This document shows, piece by piece, positions 32,311-46,100 of a stretch of 64,000 nucleotides of DNA. Origin of the DNA: Hermatobates lingyangjiaoensis (Eukaryota; Arthropoda; Insecta; Hemiptera; Hermatobatidae); NCBI GenBank assembly GCA_026182355.1, contig JAPFBL010001617.1, positions 2,477,501-2,541,500 on the forward strand, read 5' to 3'. The notes below the pieces were generated by a model that saw nothing but the letters and a program-made list of their open reading frames with translations, was not told the origin of the DNA and did not search any database. Made by a program: the position numbers and the translations under genes. Position 1 is the first letter of the stretch. Each line of letters starts with the position of its first letter.

Positions 32311-34498
32311 ACTTTACTATAAGTAAAGTATAGTGATCGTGAAAAAATCCGATCACCAGATTTTGACGGAATTATATGTTCTGAGGTCCCAAAAGTCGTT
32401 TTATGAAGTTATTTTGATGATGTCTGTGTGTGGGTGGGTGAGTGTGTTAGCATTGTTGTTAGAACGCTACAGTCCAGAATCTTTGATGGATCAAGTTGAT
32501 ATTTTACACGAAAATGGGCCTCATAGGGAAGAAGATCCCTATTGTTTGGGAAGAGTTATCATGACGGGAAAGTCACTTTTTTTGCCAAAAACCGTTTTTT
32601 AAAAACATTTTTTTCTCCTAAACTGATAACCCTAGTGTTTTGAAATTTTGGCATTATCTTTGACGTAACAAATGGAACAAACGAAAAATATATAAAGAAT
32701 TTTAAAACAAAGGAAAATATTTTATATTCAATAAAATGTAAAAATTTTGACTTATAATTCAATCTCAAAGCTTGTGAGAGCCATATAAGCCAAACCGTTT
32801 GACGGATCAAAATGAAACTATGCTTAAAAATAGAGCATTATATGATTTGAGATCATTTTTTTAAAAATTACATTCACCAAAGGGGCGTTAAAGTACGATT
32901 TCTGTTTTCAGAAAATGTTTTTTTGACGGTAAACGGCTCTTTAAAAACTCATGAAAATTTGTCCATAAATGTAACAAAAATTAACAATTCATAAAAAAAT
33001 ATTCATGAAAATTTTTAAATGATTTAACGACTTATATATGATGTAAAAAGAATAAAATTTGTATGTGTAAAAAGTCAACAACAATAGACCATATGAAACA
33101 TATAATCTGTGATCCTTTTTATAGTATGATGGGTTTTCTAACAAATTGTTCTATTCAATCTATATGTTGCACAATTCTGCAAAGCTTAATTTCAGATGCT
33201 AATTTTTTTACGTTTATGAATAACATTATTATTGGGTAATATTCAAGTTTTGGAATGATCATTTATGTCCTATAGAATGGTTTCTATGTTTTTGTCTAAC
33301 TTCCAGTTTTTTCACTATTCTAGTCTAATAGTTTATACCATTATTTTTAAAAATTTCAAGCTTCCACCTTTTAAATTTAAAATTATACAGTGAAGTCGGC
33401 TTTGAACTTGATTTAAGAATGCAAAAGTGGCTAATTATCAATATATATTTCTTTAATATACATTTACAGCAAACTTATATCAGAGTACAGCACCTGGGAA
33501 AAAATAACATTCGCTCAACGTAAATTGGTTTTTTATGATTTTTTACTAAGGGAATGAAAAGTGAGTTTTTAAAAAACTCTAGCATGCAATAAAATTGCCA
33601 GTATAATAATTTGATAAAAGACCAAAAATGTAGAACATTATTTAGAATTAAAAAAAAAAATTAAAAATAATAAATGAAATTATCTTACATCTTAAATTAA
33701 AAATTATCTGGAAGCGACATTTTTTCTTACATTTTTTGACATTTCAGACAAAAACGTTGTAATGTTTTTAAAATACCTAAAATATTTTCAAGTTTTAGAT
33801 GGGAAACTTTGCTTTAAATCTTCACTGTAGAAGAAGGTCAAATAAACTACTCGTACGAGTATGTAAGTGATCCACTGGTTATTGGAACAAAAGCGATGTT
33901 CTCTTGTAAGAGTAATATCGTAATACGAAGTCTACAGTTGCGCTTTTCAAAAATGTTATGACTGCTGTAGTTATATTAATGATATTATAGGAATCAGTGG
34001 TGATATACAAAACTATGCGTGTATATTGATAAGTGGGTAAATCACTATCAGTACTACCTCCAGGAATGAAAAACTAATAAATCTATTCAATTAGACATTT
34101 AAATTATGCTTTTATGTTTTAAATGGGAAACTTTGTCTTAAATCTTCAATGTAGAAGAAGATCAGATAAATTATGTAAATGATCCAATAGCTATTGAAAC
34201 AGACGTCATGTTCTCCTGTAAGAGATTGTTTTGTAACACGAAATCTTCACTTTCGCTTTTCAAAATTGTTATTACGATAATAGTAGTTATTGTGATATAT
34301 AAAAATAAGCGTGATATTGATAAGTGGATAAGTCATTATCAGTACTAGCTGCAGGAATGAAAAACGAATAAGCCTTTTCCATTTACACATTTATACTCGT
34401 ATTATGCCTAAATGAGACTTTATAAATTATATACCAAGAAGTTTGATATTAAGTTTACTTATAGTAAAGTTGAGTGTATTCCACTCTAGATTTTTTTT
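32311..34498 (-). mobile_element. TE-A copy 3, full length, inverted
   Basis: Starts with ACTTTACTATAAGTAAAGT (the reverse of the right end) and finishes with TTGAGTGTATTCCACTCTAG (the reverse of the left end). It lies tail to tail with copy 2; the two share about 500 bp of inverted sequence around a spacer of about 75 bp. The stretch 33840-34380 contains a partial internal duplication of the left-end region. Confidence 0.75.
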
Positions 34499-35088
34499 TA
34501 TAAATTGCTAATTTTGTGTTCCATTTTTTGTCAAATTTTCATTATTTTTTAATGAACATTTTAGCGTCAAAAAAAAAAATTCTGAAAACAGAAATCGTAC
34601 TTTAACGATGGTGAATGTTATTTTGAAGAAAATTATTTCAACCCATTCTCTACATTATGTTCTATTTTTAGGTTTAGTTTCATTTTGATCAGTCAAATGG
34701 TTTGGCTTGTATCGCTCTCACAATCTTTGAGATTGAATTAAAAGTCAACATATTTACATTTTATTGAAAAAATAATATTTCCTGTTGAATATATGTTTCG
34801 TTTATTGCATTTGTAATCCCAAAGATGATGCCCAAATTTCCAATTAATAGGGATCATCTAAACTATGGGGCCCATTTTCAGTAAAATATCAACTTGATCC
34901 ATCAAAGATTCTGGACCGTAGCGTGGTAACAAGCAATGCTAAAACACCCACCCTCCCACACATACACACACACAGACATCATCGCAAAAACATCATAAAA
35001 CGACTTTTGAGACCTCAAAACATATAATTCCGTAAAAATCTTGAGATCGATTTTTTTCACGATCACTGTACTTTACTTATAGTAAAGT
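34499..35088 (+). mobile_element. TE-A copy 4, right-end fragment
   Basis: Begins abruptly at an internal point of the family right beside copy 3 and runs to the right end CACGATCACTGTACTTTAC. It includes the CA-rich microsatellite near 34955-34975. Confidence 0.75.
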
Positions 35089-35909
35089 AAAGAACTAATG
35101 ATTTTTCATTAACCAATATTGTTATTTTTGCAATGAAATGTAAAAGTTTTGACTTATGATTGATTCTAAAAGTTTCTGATCATGATACGGATTAGTCTGA
35201 CATAATATTAAAGTCTGACATATTATTATGAAAATATACCCAAAAACTGTACCATTTAAGAAGTTGAACGGAATACTCTTTTGTCAATATTACATCCAAG
35301 TCAAGGGGCGTTATGGTACACTATATGATTTCAGAAAATTTTGTTTCAAAAATGAAATTTTGTGAGAAAAGTTTATGCACAATTTGTATACTATAAAAAA
35401 AAAATTCAAACATTTCTGATTGCCATGAAAGGCAATAGAGATCTGAAACTGAAAACTCAACTGGAATAACGGATAGCATTCTGATTTGTTGACTTGTTTA
35501 CATTGACAAAGAATATTTTTTCCAAATCCAGTCAAACAGAATTGTTATTTAAAAGTCTGATAAAATAAATGTTAAGATATTTTAAAGAGTTAATATGATA
35601 TGTGAGATCAGAAAAATTCTTAAATCTATAATAGCAATCTAACCAACTACATAAATTTTAATATTTGGAAGCGTCTGATGGATTGTGGTGATTAATTGTT
35701 GATGACCTATGAGATACTGTAAATAAGCAATCTTACAAAACGCAAGGATATTCAGATGACCTTCTTATAATAGAGGAATGCTTGAGGGCAAAGTCTTTCA
35801 ACTTCAGCAGATATACTTGAAATAGTTGAAAGATGGTTAAAGAAGGATGGTTTGGATGTAAACCCAGCTAAAACAGTTCTCAGGCTCTGGCTTATTCCGA
35901 TCTCAAGCT
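35089..35909. other. AT-rich spacer
   Basis: Unrecognised AT-rich sequence between TE-A copies 4 and 5. Short open frames here have no family resemblance. Confidence 0.45.
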
Positions 35910-37351
35910 AAAAAATCTGGAGTAGCCTACACTCACCTTTACTATAAGTAACTTAATATCAAATTTCTTGAGTATATAATATATAACGTCTCATTTAAGC
36001 ATAATGTAAACATCTAAATGGGATATGAATATTAGTCTTTCATTCCTGAGGTAGTACAGATAGTGATTGAAGGACATATCAATATATAAGCTTATTTTTG
36101 TACATCACACAGCTGATGCAAATAATTTCATTAGTATAACTACAGCAGTAATAACATTTTTGAAAAACCAAAGTGAACATTTCTTGATACGAAATATTCT
36201 CCTACAAGAGAACATGGTTTTTGTTCAAATAGCCAGTGGATTTCTTACATCATTTACTTGACATTCTTCTACATTGAATATTAAAGTAAAATTTTCAAAT
36301 TTAAAACAGGAAAATACTCTTATTTTCTCTGAAAAACATCATAAACATCGAAGAAAAAATGTTGTTTTAAGTCGATTTATAATTAAAGATGTACTTATGA
36401 TATTTACATTTATTAATCTCCAAACGAATGATTTCAATTTTGAATTATCTTTTGCATTTTTTGTCTTTTATAGAATTATTATACAGGGAATTTTATGGCT
36501 TCTTAGTATTTAATAAGATCATTTTCCTTCCCCTTTGTCAAATATCATATATACAAATTTTTTCTGAGTGAGTGTTATCCTTTTCCTGCCTTCTGTACTC
36601 TGTTATAAGTTTGCTATGAATGTATATTGAGAAAAAATATATTAGTAATTAGCCAGTTTACATACTGAAATCGAATTCAAAGCCAGCTATTCAATATCAT
36701 TTAAATCTATTATAGTTAGGAGCTTCTAATTTTTGAAAATAATAAATATGAATTATTAGACTAGAATTGTAAAAAAAAAACTGGATATTTCTCAACAAAC
36801 ATAAGTCTTCTTTCTTGAGGAAAGAATCCATTTGTCACATTTCAATATCATGGAAAGGTACTACATTCACAATGATAATGTAATTGTAACTGATATTAAG
36901 TTTCGCTCAAGAGTGCAATATATAGGTTTATTAAAGCATTTTATGAGACAAATCCATCATGCCATGGAAGACAAAGGTGATTTATTTATGTTTATTGGCG
37001 GTGATTTTTTTACATGTAACAATATTATTCCTCTTACATCTCATATAAGTCAATAAACTATTTAAATTGTTTCTTTATAAATATCAATTTTATCTCAGTG
37101 GATTCGCTCAAAAAATTCTAAGTCAATGTAAACAATGTAAAAAAATATAAAAAATTCGACAAGTATAGCAGGTGATCTCTTAGTCTAAGATAAACAAACA
37201 GTTTGTATAGCGTTATTGCTCTTTTCCGTAATTGAAACTTCATGAATTTTTTTTTATATATTCTTAATTTTTTGTTCCATTTTTGGTCAAATTTTCGTTA
37301 TTTTATAATGAGTCGTTAAGCGTCAAAAAACATTTCCTGAAAACAGAAATC
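35910..37351 (+). mobile_element. TE-A copy 5, right end missing
   Basis: The left end AAAAATCTGGAGTAGCCTAC is present and alignment with copy 1 holds to about CATTTCCTGAAAACAGAAAT, where the copy breaks off about 500-600 bp before the family's right end. Confidence 0.75.
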
Positions 37352-38460
37352 AGAAATATAGGCTCTGAATTGATTCGAAATTCAACGTAGAAGTGAAGTT
37401 ATGGACGTTTGAAGGAAAAACGTTTGTCACAAGTAAACTCAGCCACCATGAGACAGCAAGCTGAAACTTTGGCACTAGATTTGTGTATGTCTAACTTAAA
37501 ATATAGGCTCTAAATAGATTAGTAATTCAGTAAGAAAGCGAAATTGTGGGGCTTTACGCTGTATTTTCCTAACTACACAGACAAGTTTGTTTTGAAAATA
37601 CACAGGTGTGGCAAGTAGGTTTTGTTAGTTGATTTTAATTTTATTGGAGCGTATGAATATATTGCGTATTTGACATCATTGAAAAGGTGTTTCCCAGAGT
37701 TAAGGATGTACTATCTATTAAGAATAAGTAGTTTTGTAAACGAGCAATTCTCAGCCCTTAATATGAACAGGCAGGAAAAATCAACAAACAAGTTCATACG
37801 CTATATCATTCCGAGGAAAGAACTTACAAGTCAGTAAAGAGAGTCTTGACTCTGAATTTATTTCTCCTGGACTGCCTGCTCATGAGTAAAAACTTAAAGT
37901 AGGAGCACCAATCATGCTGCAATTTAGTAGTAACAAATTTCATGTTACGAAACGTGAGTGCCCGAAAACTGTGCAACAGGACACGACTCTGACTCTGTGC
38001 TCTACACAGATATGCCATAGAGGCGGACCTCATAACTGGGTGTGGTATTTGGGAGTCTGTGTGTATACCATGCATACCATTGATTCCGAGCCACTATTTG
38101 TTTCTGTTGAAGAGATTGCAAAGTCCTTTCAGAGTCTATTTAGCATTGACGTTAACTAAGTCGGAAAGAGAATCTTTATCTAACGCAGGAATTCAAGTTA
38201 GCGAGATCAGGTTTTTCTCACATGGTCGCTGTAGTTTACTTGCTCAAGATTCAGAGATTCCAAATGTTTGTTCTTCCGTGAACCTAAAGGACAAACAGCT
38301 AATGTATTGTATACAGAGGTATGTGCTCAATACTGTACTAATAATGGTATTTTCTACTATTCTATAATTTCAAATGGCATTTTGGAATACCAAATATAAT
38401 AGAACATTTGATTCCGTCAAAGACGGGTACGTTTGCTACGTATTATATATAACTGTAAAA
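37352..38460 (+). other. unidentified region with open segments
   Basis: Higher GC than the TE-A cluster. Open segments at about 37622-37837 and 38059-38367 do not match a family I know. The second reads SNAGIQVSEIRFFSHGRC and reaches a fair donor (GTATGT) at 38333, so a spliced exon or an old element protein are both possible. A loosely repeated AAATATAGGCTCT block occurs at 37366 and 37499. Confidence 0.3.
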
Positions 38461-38860
38461 TTTTTTTTAATTTAATATTTGCTTAAAAACACTGGTAGCA
38501 GTAATACACTGGTAAAGTAAGGTATGGAACCAGAGTAGCCCAGTGGCTTGCGTGCTCGCCGATGACAGTAGTGCGATGTATTATAAATAAATGTAACAAA
38601 CAAATTTTTTTTTGAATTTAAAATGTAAATAATACTCATATAAAAAATGGTAATAAAGTAAAGACATCGAGCCAGAGTAGCCAGTGGCTTGCTTGCTCGC
38701 CGATGACAGTAGTGCAAATGTACTATAAATAAATGTAACACAAACATTTTTTTTTTAATTTAATATTTGCGTAATATAAACACTGGTACTAAGGTAAGGT
38801 AAGGAAACAGAGTAGCCCAGTGGCTTGCGTGCTCGCTGTTGTTTGTTTATCAAACCCTTA
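38461..38860 (+). repeat. ~140-bp tandem repeat, three units with a box A-like core
   Basis: CAGAGTAGCCCAGTGGCTTG recurs at about 38531, 38673 and 38808, with TTTTTTTTTAATTTAATATT spacers and AGTAGTGC tails. GTAGCCCAGTGG matches the tRNA box A consensus, but no box B follows in any unit, so a functional tRNA or intact SINE is not supported. Confidence 0.7.
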
Positions 38861-40093
38861 AGAGGTCATTTATAAACTATCTGAACCTCAGCTACTTGTA
38901 CTACTCTTACCTCATCTATATACTTTTTTGCAAACTTCACAATTGTTTTACATCAGAGAAACTATATGGGCCCTTTTCATTGGATTATTTCGAATTATTG
39001 TTTTATAACTAACCAGTGTAATCTGTCCTAAATACTTATCCAGTGTAATCTAACCATCAGTCTTTCTTATTCCTTTCTGATGCGTTCTCATCTGTCCTTT
39101 TAACATGGATTCTTTTATGTTATTTCTCCTCTTAAAGTGTATCCTGAGACTCCAGAAAGGGATGCATTCAACAACCTATTTTAAATTTAAAAGAGCAACC
39201 CCATTTAAATATAAGATGATTGATACATTAATTTCTCATACTTTGTATAATTGGTTACATAAGTGCGAGTTGAACGACAACGATGACCGATATTTCTCTC
39301 AAACCTACTATCCCCAAACACTGCCAAGATAATACTACAGTCTTTGTATGTACTATCACTTCTCCAATGAACGAACGCAAGGGTCTCTAGCACTCGTGTA
39401 TGCAACCAAATATTTAAAATATATAATTGAATTAAAATGTTTTTAAGGGTTTTAGTTTTTTTCACAACCCTTATCATAAATACAACAAAAATCCATTTTA
39501 CTTGTTTGATACAAAAAATAATCGGAAACCTTTGATCATGCTAGAAATAAAGTTAATGATAAAAATACATACTCTGAATCGTACACACTTTTCATTTAAT
39601 GTATGAATAAAAATACTAATTCCAGGATATTGCAGTTTTTGTATTTCATTTAAGTATTAATTGATAGTAATTATTTCTTTTGTATTTTAAAGTAAACAGA
39701 AGTGGCACTTAACATTTAAATTTACTCCAGCAATCGACTATCAAAAATGTATAGGTAACATTGGCCACTGGGATAGCCTAACGAAAACCTTCATCATCTT
39801 TGTTTATTTCTTTCGTTTTTGTATACAAAACTGAACAATGATAATTAAATGGATTTGCCTATTATAAAAAATGGTTAGTTCAGCTAAGTGATTGTGTTTT
39901 AGTTTATTATTATTGTTGCATGTGATGTGAATATTTGGTTTAAGTAAATTGATCATTTATCAGTTTTTAACAACAATAAGACTTGAAAAGCAATAGATGA
40001 GCTAGTACTCTATGCAAACAATGAATAAGCCGCATATTTTTGTTGTATTTCTGTAGAGTTATTGTACTTGGTATTAAATTGAGAATTTTGCAG
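38861..40093. other. upstream or intronic region of the chimaerin gene
   Basis: No further chimaerin exon recognised. The start codon and promoter must lie upstream of 40094, since the first visible exon begins within a codon. Confidence 0.4.
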
Positions 40094-40147
40094 GGAATAT
40101 TACTTTCTCAGCTGAGTCACCTTTAGGTCAAATTTGGAAACCTGAAC
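40094..40147 (+). CDS. chimaerin exon, pre-SH2 segment
   Basis: A 54-bp exon with acceptor TTTTGCAG and donor GTAAGT reading NITFSAESPLGQIWKPE. It ends in phase 1 so that, joined to the next exon, it gives WKPELYRLQQEAP, matching the vertebrate WKSYLYQLQQEAP spacing exactly. It is too short to find without the protein family. Confidence 0.75.
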
Positions 40148-43100
40148 GTAAGTGTTGACCATTTTGTGTTTTTAATCATCTCTCTATAAAAATTTGATGT
40201 AGTTGTTTTAAGAGCCAAGTTGCATCCTAATTGTTTATCTAAGAACTAATACAATGTGAACCTAGTCTTCTTAAATAACCTCTTTATTCGAATAGTTGAC
40301 TGTATATTTTGCAGTAGATGGATACACAAAAACTTTCATGAAATATGAGTTTTGTTGTTTGGTGGAAAGTTTTCTGTTTTTTATGCCATTTCGGAATATT
40401 GTATAAGCAAAAAGTAAAACATTGTTATATTTAGGAAACGAAATATACTAACGTTAGGTTGTGTTTTAGTAGTTAGCTGGTTTGATTATTTCATCGTATG
40501 TAAATGTTTGAGTTTATATATATTTATAGTTGATTATAAAATATGTACTACCTTTTAGAACTTACTGCCTCGTTAGGTGAATTTTCACCTTTTGTTCAAT
40601 TTTTAAAACGTAGAATTTTTTTAGACATTAGTAGTAAGAGTGTTCTGGTGTTCTATAGGAGGTGAGAGTTTTTATCGGGTCCCTAATAACCAGAAAGTGC
40701 AGCTATATAGTGATTAAGATGTTCCGTGTATGAATGAAAAATGAAAATCGAAAATATTGGTTTTGGTATGATAAGAGGACTGTTAAGAATAGAGATAAAA
40801 GGTGAAAGTCATGAAAGAATAATGTTATATTTTAACTTTTTATCAGTTTTACATAGGGTTCTTTCATCTGAGTGGTACGACTGTTGCATTAGTATGGTGC
40901 ATGTATCTCAAAAAAAAAAAAAAACAAATACTAGTAGTTGTTATGAACCTTGTATCATTTGTATATGTATAGAAAGCTTGCAAAATGTACATTCAAATAG
41001 CTTGATCTTGGGTTGGTTTATATCATATATTATTAATTTGCTAATTGCATGATTTTTTGAACCTAGCACCATCCTATGTTACAGAAATAACTATTTTACC
41101 GAAACCAAATAATCTTTATTTGAGATAATAACAAACATGTGTTATCTTAACGTCAGAAAAAGTTTATCATCGATATCTTCTTTATTATTTCTTGGGAGGA
41201 GTACGAGATCGTTCATAAACATTTTCAATTTTCACTTCGTTCTTCTGTTTTGATCTTTGTGAAATTCAGAAGAAATATTGACATTTTGGTGATGTGTCAA
41301 ACACCTTTTAATAAATTCGTAATGGGATAATTGTGTATTATTTGTTCTCTTCCAATATTCTGGTTTTTTTGTTTGATTTCCAGTATACAGACTACAGCAG
41401 GAAGCTCCTAAACCGAATGCCATACATTGTGTCAGGCATGTCCTTCCCTGCCCTCCTCAGTATAGTTGGGAATTTCATGGATCTGTTAACCATAGCACTG
41501 CAGCCAAAGTTTTAAAAAAGGATGGTGATTATTTAGTCAGGATAAGTGGGTCAGACTATAATCCCACTTATACGTTATCATTGCAGTGAGTATAACAATA
41601 TATAGTATAGTATAATTAGTATATAGAGTATAGTTTTCTTGTGATTCCGATAATTTAATGTTTTTATGAGAAAATGTACCGAGGTACTATGAATAAAGTT
41701 GTTTTTTAAGAGTGACTACATTTTTTTATATCCTACTGAAGTTTAGGCATCATCAGGGTCTTCCCTAAGAAGGTGCGCTGCCCGGGGCAACTCAACTACT
41801 GTGGAGCCTCTGTCACCCACAAATTCTTATGTTTATATTATTGTTATATTGTGTATATAATATAACAGACATGGTCTGTCGATTTGCGGGAGTGACAGTT
41901 GTGGCGACTGTTAATCTGACCTGCAGCCGGCAAGACGGGTTAACGAGTGAATAGATAACTTTTTCGACGTCACAACCGTCGTCCCGCGGGGCTCAAGGCG
42001 GTTATACCGGTTTGCCCCAGCTTAGGGAACCATGTTTTTCTTTTTTAGTTCGGGCGCTATTTGTTAATTTTAAAATATTTATAATGTAATGAACCGAAGT
42101 TTTTGTATTTGGATTATACTTCAAGCCCTATAAGTCAACCTTGAGGAACTTCTGTGTTTTTTATAGCATTCTTACTCTCATCGTCTGATTAATAAACGAA
42201 TTCTTTTGGATAAAATCGAATACACACGTCTCATATTACTCTCGAATTTAACAGATCTCTTTTCACTTGCCATATTTTTCTTCTATTTTTTTAATAAATT
42301 AGACAAGAGTACAAAAATAACTATTTCTTGTCCTTTCATCTTTCCAATCCACCTTGATCTTCCCAGCCCGTTTATAGTACAAAGTGCATCTCTCTGTTTC
42401 TCTCTCTCTTCCCTTTCGGTTCATCCTTTCCCACTGAAATATGAAATTCACTTCAGTTAAAGTTATTAGTGTTCTGAATTAGAGTATAGATGTCTTAACT
42501 CTACCTCAATTCTACTATTGCTAACCCTAGCACTTCACTTCTTTCTCCAGCAACCTAAATTACTTTTATCAACTATTTTAGCTCTTTCATTTTGTTGTTA
42601 ATACTCGTTTAATTTTTATATATTTTACCAACAAAAACTTTATATATTATTAAACGATGAAAGTATGTTGGTTCTAAATATATCTGCATGTACTTGAACA
42701 GTCAATTTGTTTTTGATAGTTGTTTTATACGAAGACCTTAAAGAACACCTTTTTTCATTTTAGAACATTTGTATTAACTCTAATAATAATGATTCTGTTA
42801 GTTGCAATATTATATTGTAATTTATAAAATATCGTATTTCAGATTTAATAATAACGTTAAACATTACAAATTGTATTATGATGGTCAGCACTATTTACGC
42901 GACAAAAGATTTCGTACTTTGGAAGAACTGGTGGCAGATGGACTGGTTACTTTGTATTTGGATCTGAAGGCCGGTCCCTATATTAAATTAATGTGTGATG
43001 TTGCTAAGTATGAGAAAAGTCCTGGTTATCTGACTTTAAATCATCTCAAATTGCGATCACATGGTGCCAAGGAAGAAATTGTTATCTACGACAAGAATCA

Positions 43101-46100
43101 CAATTTCAGAACTCACAATTTTAAAGGCCTAAACTGGTGCGAATTTTGTAGCAATTTCCTTTGGGGTTTCACTGCTCAAGGAGTTAAGTGTGACGGTAAA
43201 ATCAATTTATATTCTTTTTTGTCTATTTGTCTAATAAATTAGAAAATTTCAAAAATTACCTAGATATATCAATAAAAATTACTATTGTTTAGTTACTAAG
43301 TAGCATAACATAATGAAGTAATATAGAACATCATTAGTGATTAAGATGAAGTACTAATGTTTAATCTCACTCATAAAAACATTTTTAACCTTTACCTTTA
43401 GTCTCAAACAGTTCAATTTAAAAGAGTTTCTCTAAGTAAATGTTGGTATCCTACCGAAAATCCTCCTCCCCATCTTAAACTGAAGCCTGTAAACATCTCA
43501 GGAAAAGACTAAGTCATCCTTTATTTTTTTAAATTAATGTTGTCGCCGCTAACTGGAACATTAAAAACCATAATTAGTAATCCATTGGAAAATAATGATC
43601 ACAGGAAAATTAATGTAGTAATGTTCAAAGAAATAATTAATTATATTTATAAAATTATTAGTTTACGATATTAACTACTAGTTTTCATATATTGTGCTGT
43701 TTAGTACAATTCATACTTCAATGAAAATTACTTACTATATATGTTCTTAGTACATCTTGAACTTACTGTGTTTCAAGAAAGTCATTGGATTTAAAATGCA
43801 GTGTACGAGCACACAAGAACAATTCTTTGTCCTTGGATGAAAATTAAGGTGTGAAATGACTTAATAATGAGTGGGTCATTGGTTAGCGGATGAGAATTCT
43901 TGACGCCTCGCTAGAGCTTATAATTTAAGACCCAAACTGTGTTTTTGGAGGAAAGATTTATCAACTTTGACCTTAAACCATACTACCAAAAAGGTTGATT
44001 TATGTTATGCTGTGTAATTGACTTAAGAGAGGTTGGTTGTTCTAAGAGTTGTCAGTAAAATATAAAGTCGGGTTACGGTCCACTAGTAGTTAAGCAGTTA
44101 ACCATTATAGGAAAAGGTTACCAGTAGTAAGTGTTGTATAATTAATAGTTAAACTAGTTTTGGTTTTTTATGTTGTAAAGATTAAATCTAACAGTATTTT
44201 TAATTCTAATAATGTAATAATATGATATTTTCTTAAATAAAGAAAGCAAATCTTCCTAGAGAAGAAAATATTGTTTCTAAAGAAAATTAAATGGTTCTAT
44301 CTCGTGATAACACTCAACTCGTTTCTCTTAAGAAGTTATTCCTTCTTTTGTTATATGTGATATTTTCCTTTATTTCTCTGCTCCTAGTCTAATAACAGAT
44401 AACCTTAACCTTTTTTCTAAGTTACCTGCTTTTTTTAGACATCACTACACTGAATAAAACTGATATACAGTTCATAAACATATATTTACTCTGTATTGAA
44501 TTTGTGGAAACAATATAAGGCAATTTTCATTGTAAATATGATATAACAAAATTGCATTTCTTACGAAGGTTCATACTACTCTTATTGTTATAGTGGGTCT
44601 AATTTCCTAATTCGTTTTTTTAAGTCTATTACTTCAAACTAATAATTGATATTCACATTTTTAGTTCTTAAACTTCCAGTTAACATGTTAATACCTAAAA
44701 CATATTGTAGTACATAATGGCGACAAATTGTGAAATAGGAGTTCTTATAGATCATGTAAGTTTTTATAGTTTATATAATTCGAATGTGCTTTATTTTAAA
44801 TAAGACGTTCTTTTCTTTTTAAATATGTTCGAGTGGTTCTATTTCTACAAAGCTAAACAATATTTAGAGCATTTTCCCGCCCAACTGTACTTTATAGTTA
44901 ATGTATTGTTTAATACAATACAATATAAACAATTGTTTTTATAAAATTATGTATTCCTATTAATCATGGTATATTTCCAGACTGTGGGTTTAATGCTCAT
45001 TTCAAGTGTAGTCAGAAGGTTCCTGCAGATTGCTGGCCAGAATTTAAGCAAGTAAGGAGTGTGTTTGGAGTTGACCTGACAACTTTGGTTAAAGCACATA
45101 GGACAACAAGGCCCTTTGTTGTAGACAAATGTATTAAAGAAATTGATAACAGAGGCCTTCATGTTGAAGGAATCTACAGGTTATCAGGATTCGCAGATGA
45201 AATGGAATCACTGAGACTTGCGCTCGAAAGAGGTACTCAAATAAAAATGTTATACATTTGTAAAATATGTTAGGTTTATATGTAAAATATGTTTATCATC
45301 TCAAGTCTTTAGTAAACTGCTAACAGCAGTGACACGTAATCGAGTACTTCGATACCTACCTTCAATAGGTAGACTGACCACTTTGGCATTAGAGGATTAC
45401 CTACCTGGTGGGAAGAGTTAAAAAGTTACAATTTGCTTTTGGCTTACCTTTTTCTCAATTACTTATCTCAGTATTTTAACATTGACACTTGTATAATTTT
45501 ACTTTTGATATATCAGTCTTATATATTATCAAATATTTTCCTATGAGCTGTTTATTCCAATGAATTGTATTCTTCCGATGAAAACCACATCTTTACTGTA
45601 GATGGCAAGGATGCTGATGTGAGCCCTAACTCAATCGACAATATAAATGTTGTTGCTGGAATACTGAAATTATATTTCAGACTTCTGCCAATTCCACTTA
45701 TTTCGTATGATGCTCATCCTGTTCTCGTAAATTCCTTACGTAAGTATGTGTTTAATAATGTTTAAAAGTCTGCTTTTATAAATATTTCTTTCCTTTCCAC
45801 ATTTAGTTTACTATTATTTGAAACATATTAAAGTAATTACTTTATGTTAATAATGAATTTATATGTATATTTGTTCAATAAGAATGGATTGTATTGTGCA
45901 TTTTATTAAATGTAGAAGAGAATGTTGTATCATTAATTTATTTATTCTTTTAGGTTTGCCTAGTCTACACGATGAATTAGTATCACTCAAAAAAGGTCTT
46001 GATCTCTTACCACCAGCTCATTATAACACACTCAAGTTCCTAATGGCTCACTTGCACAGGTGTTCCCTTCTTCTGTTTCATAAATTTCACTTTTGTTTTT

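Noticed and set aside
42206..42460. 84-codon + strand frame in a chimaerin intron
   Set aside because: Pyrimidine-rich intronic sequence with no family resemblance and no acceptor/donor in a usable phase.
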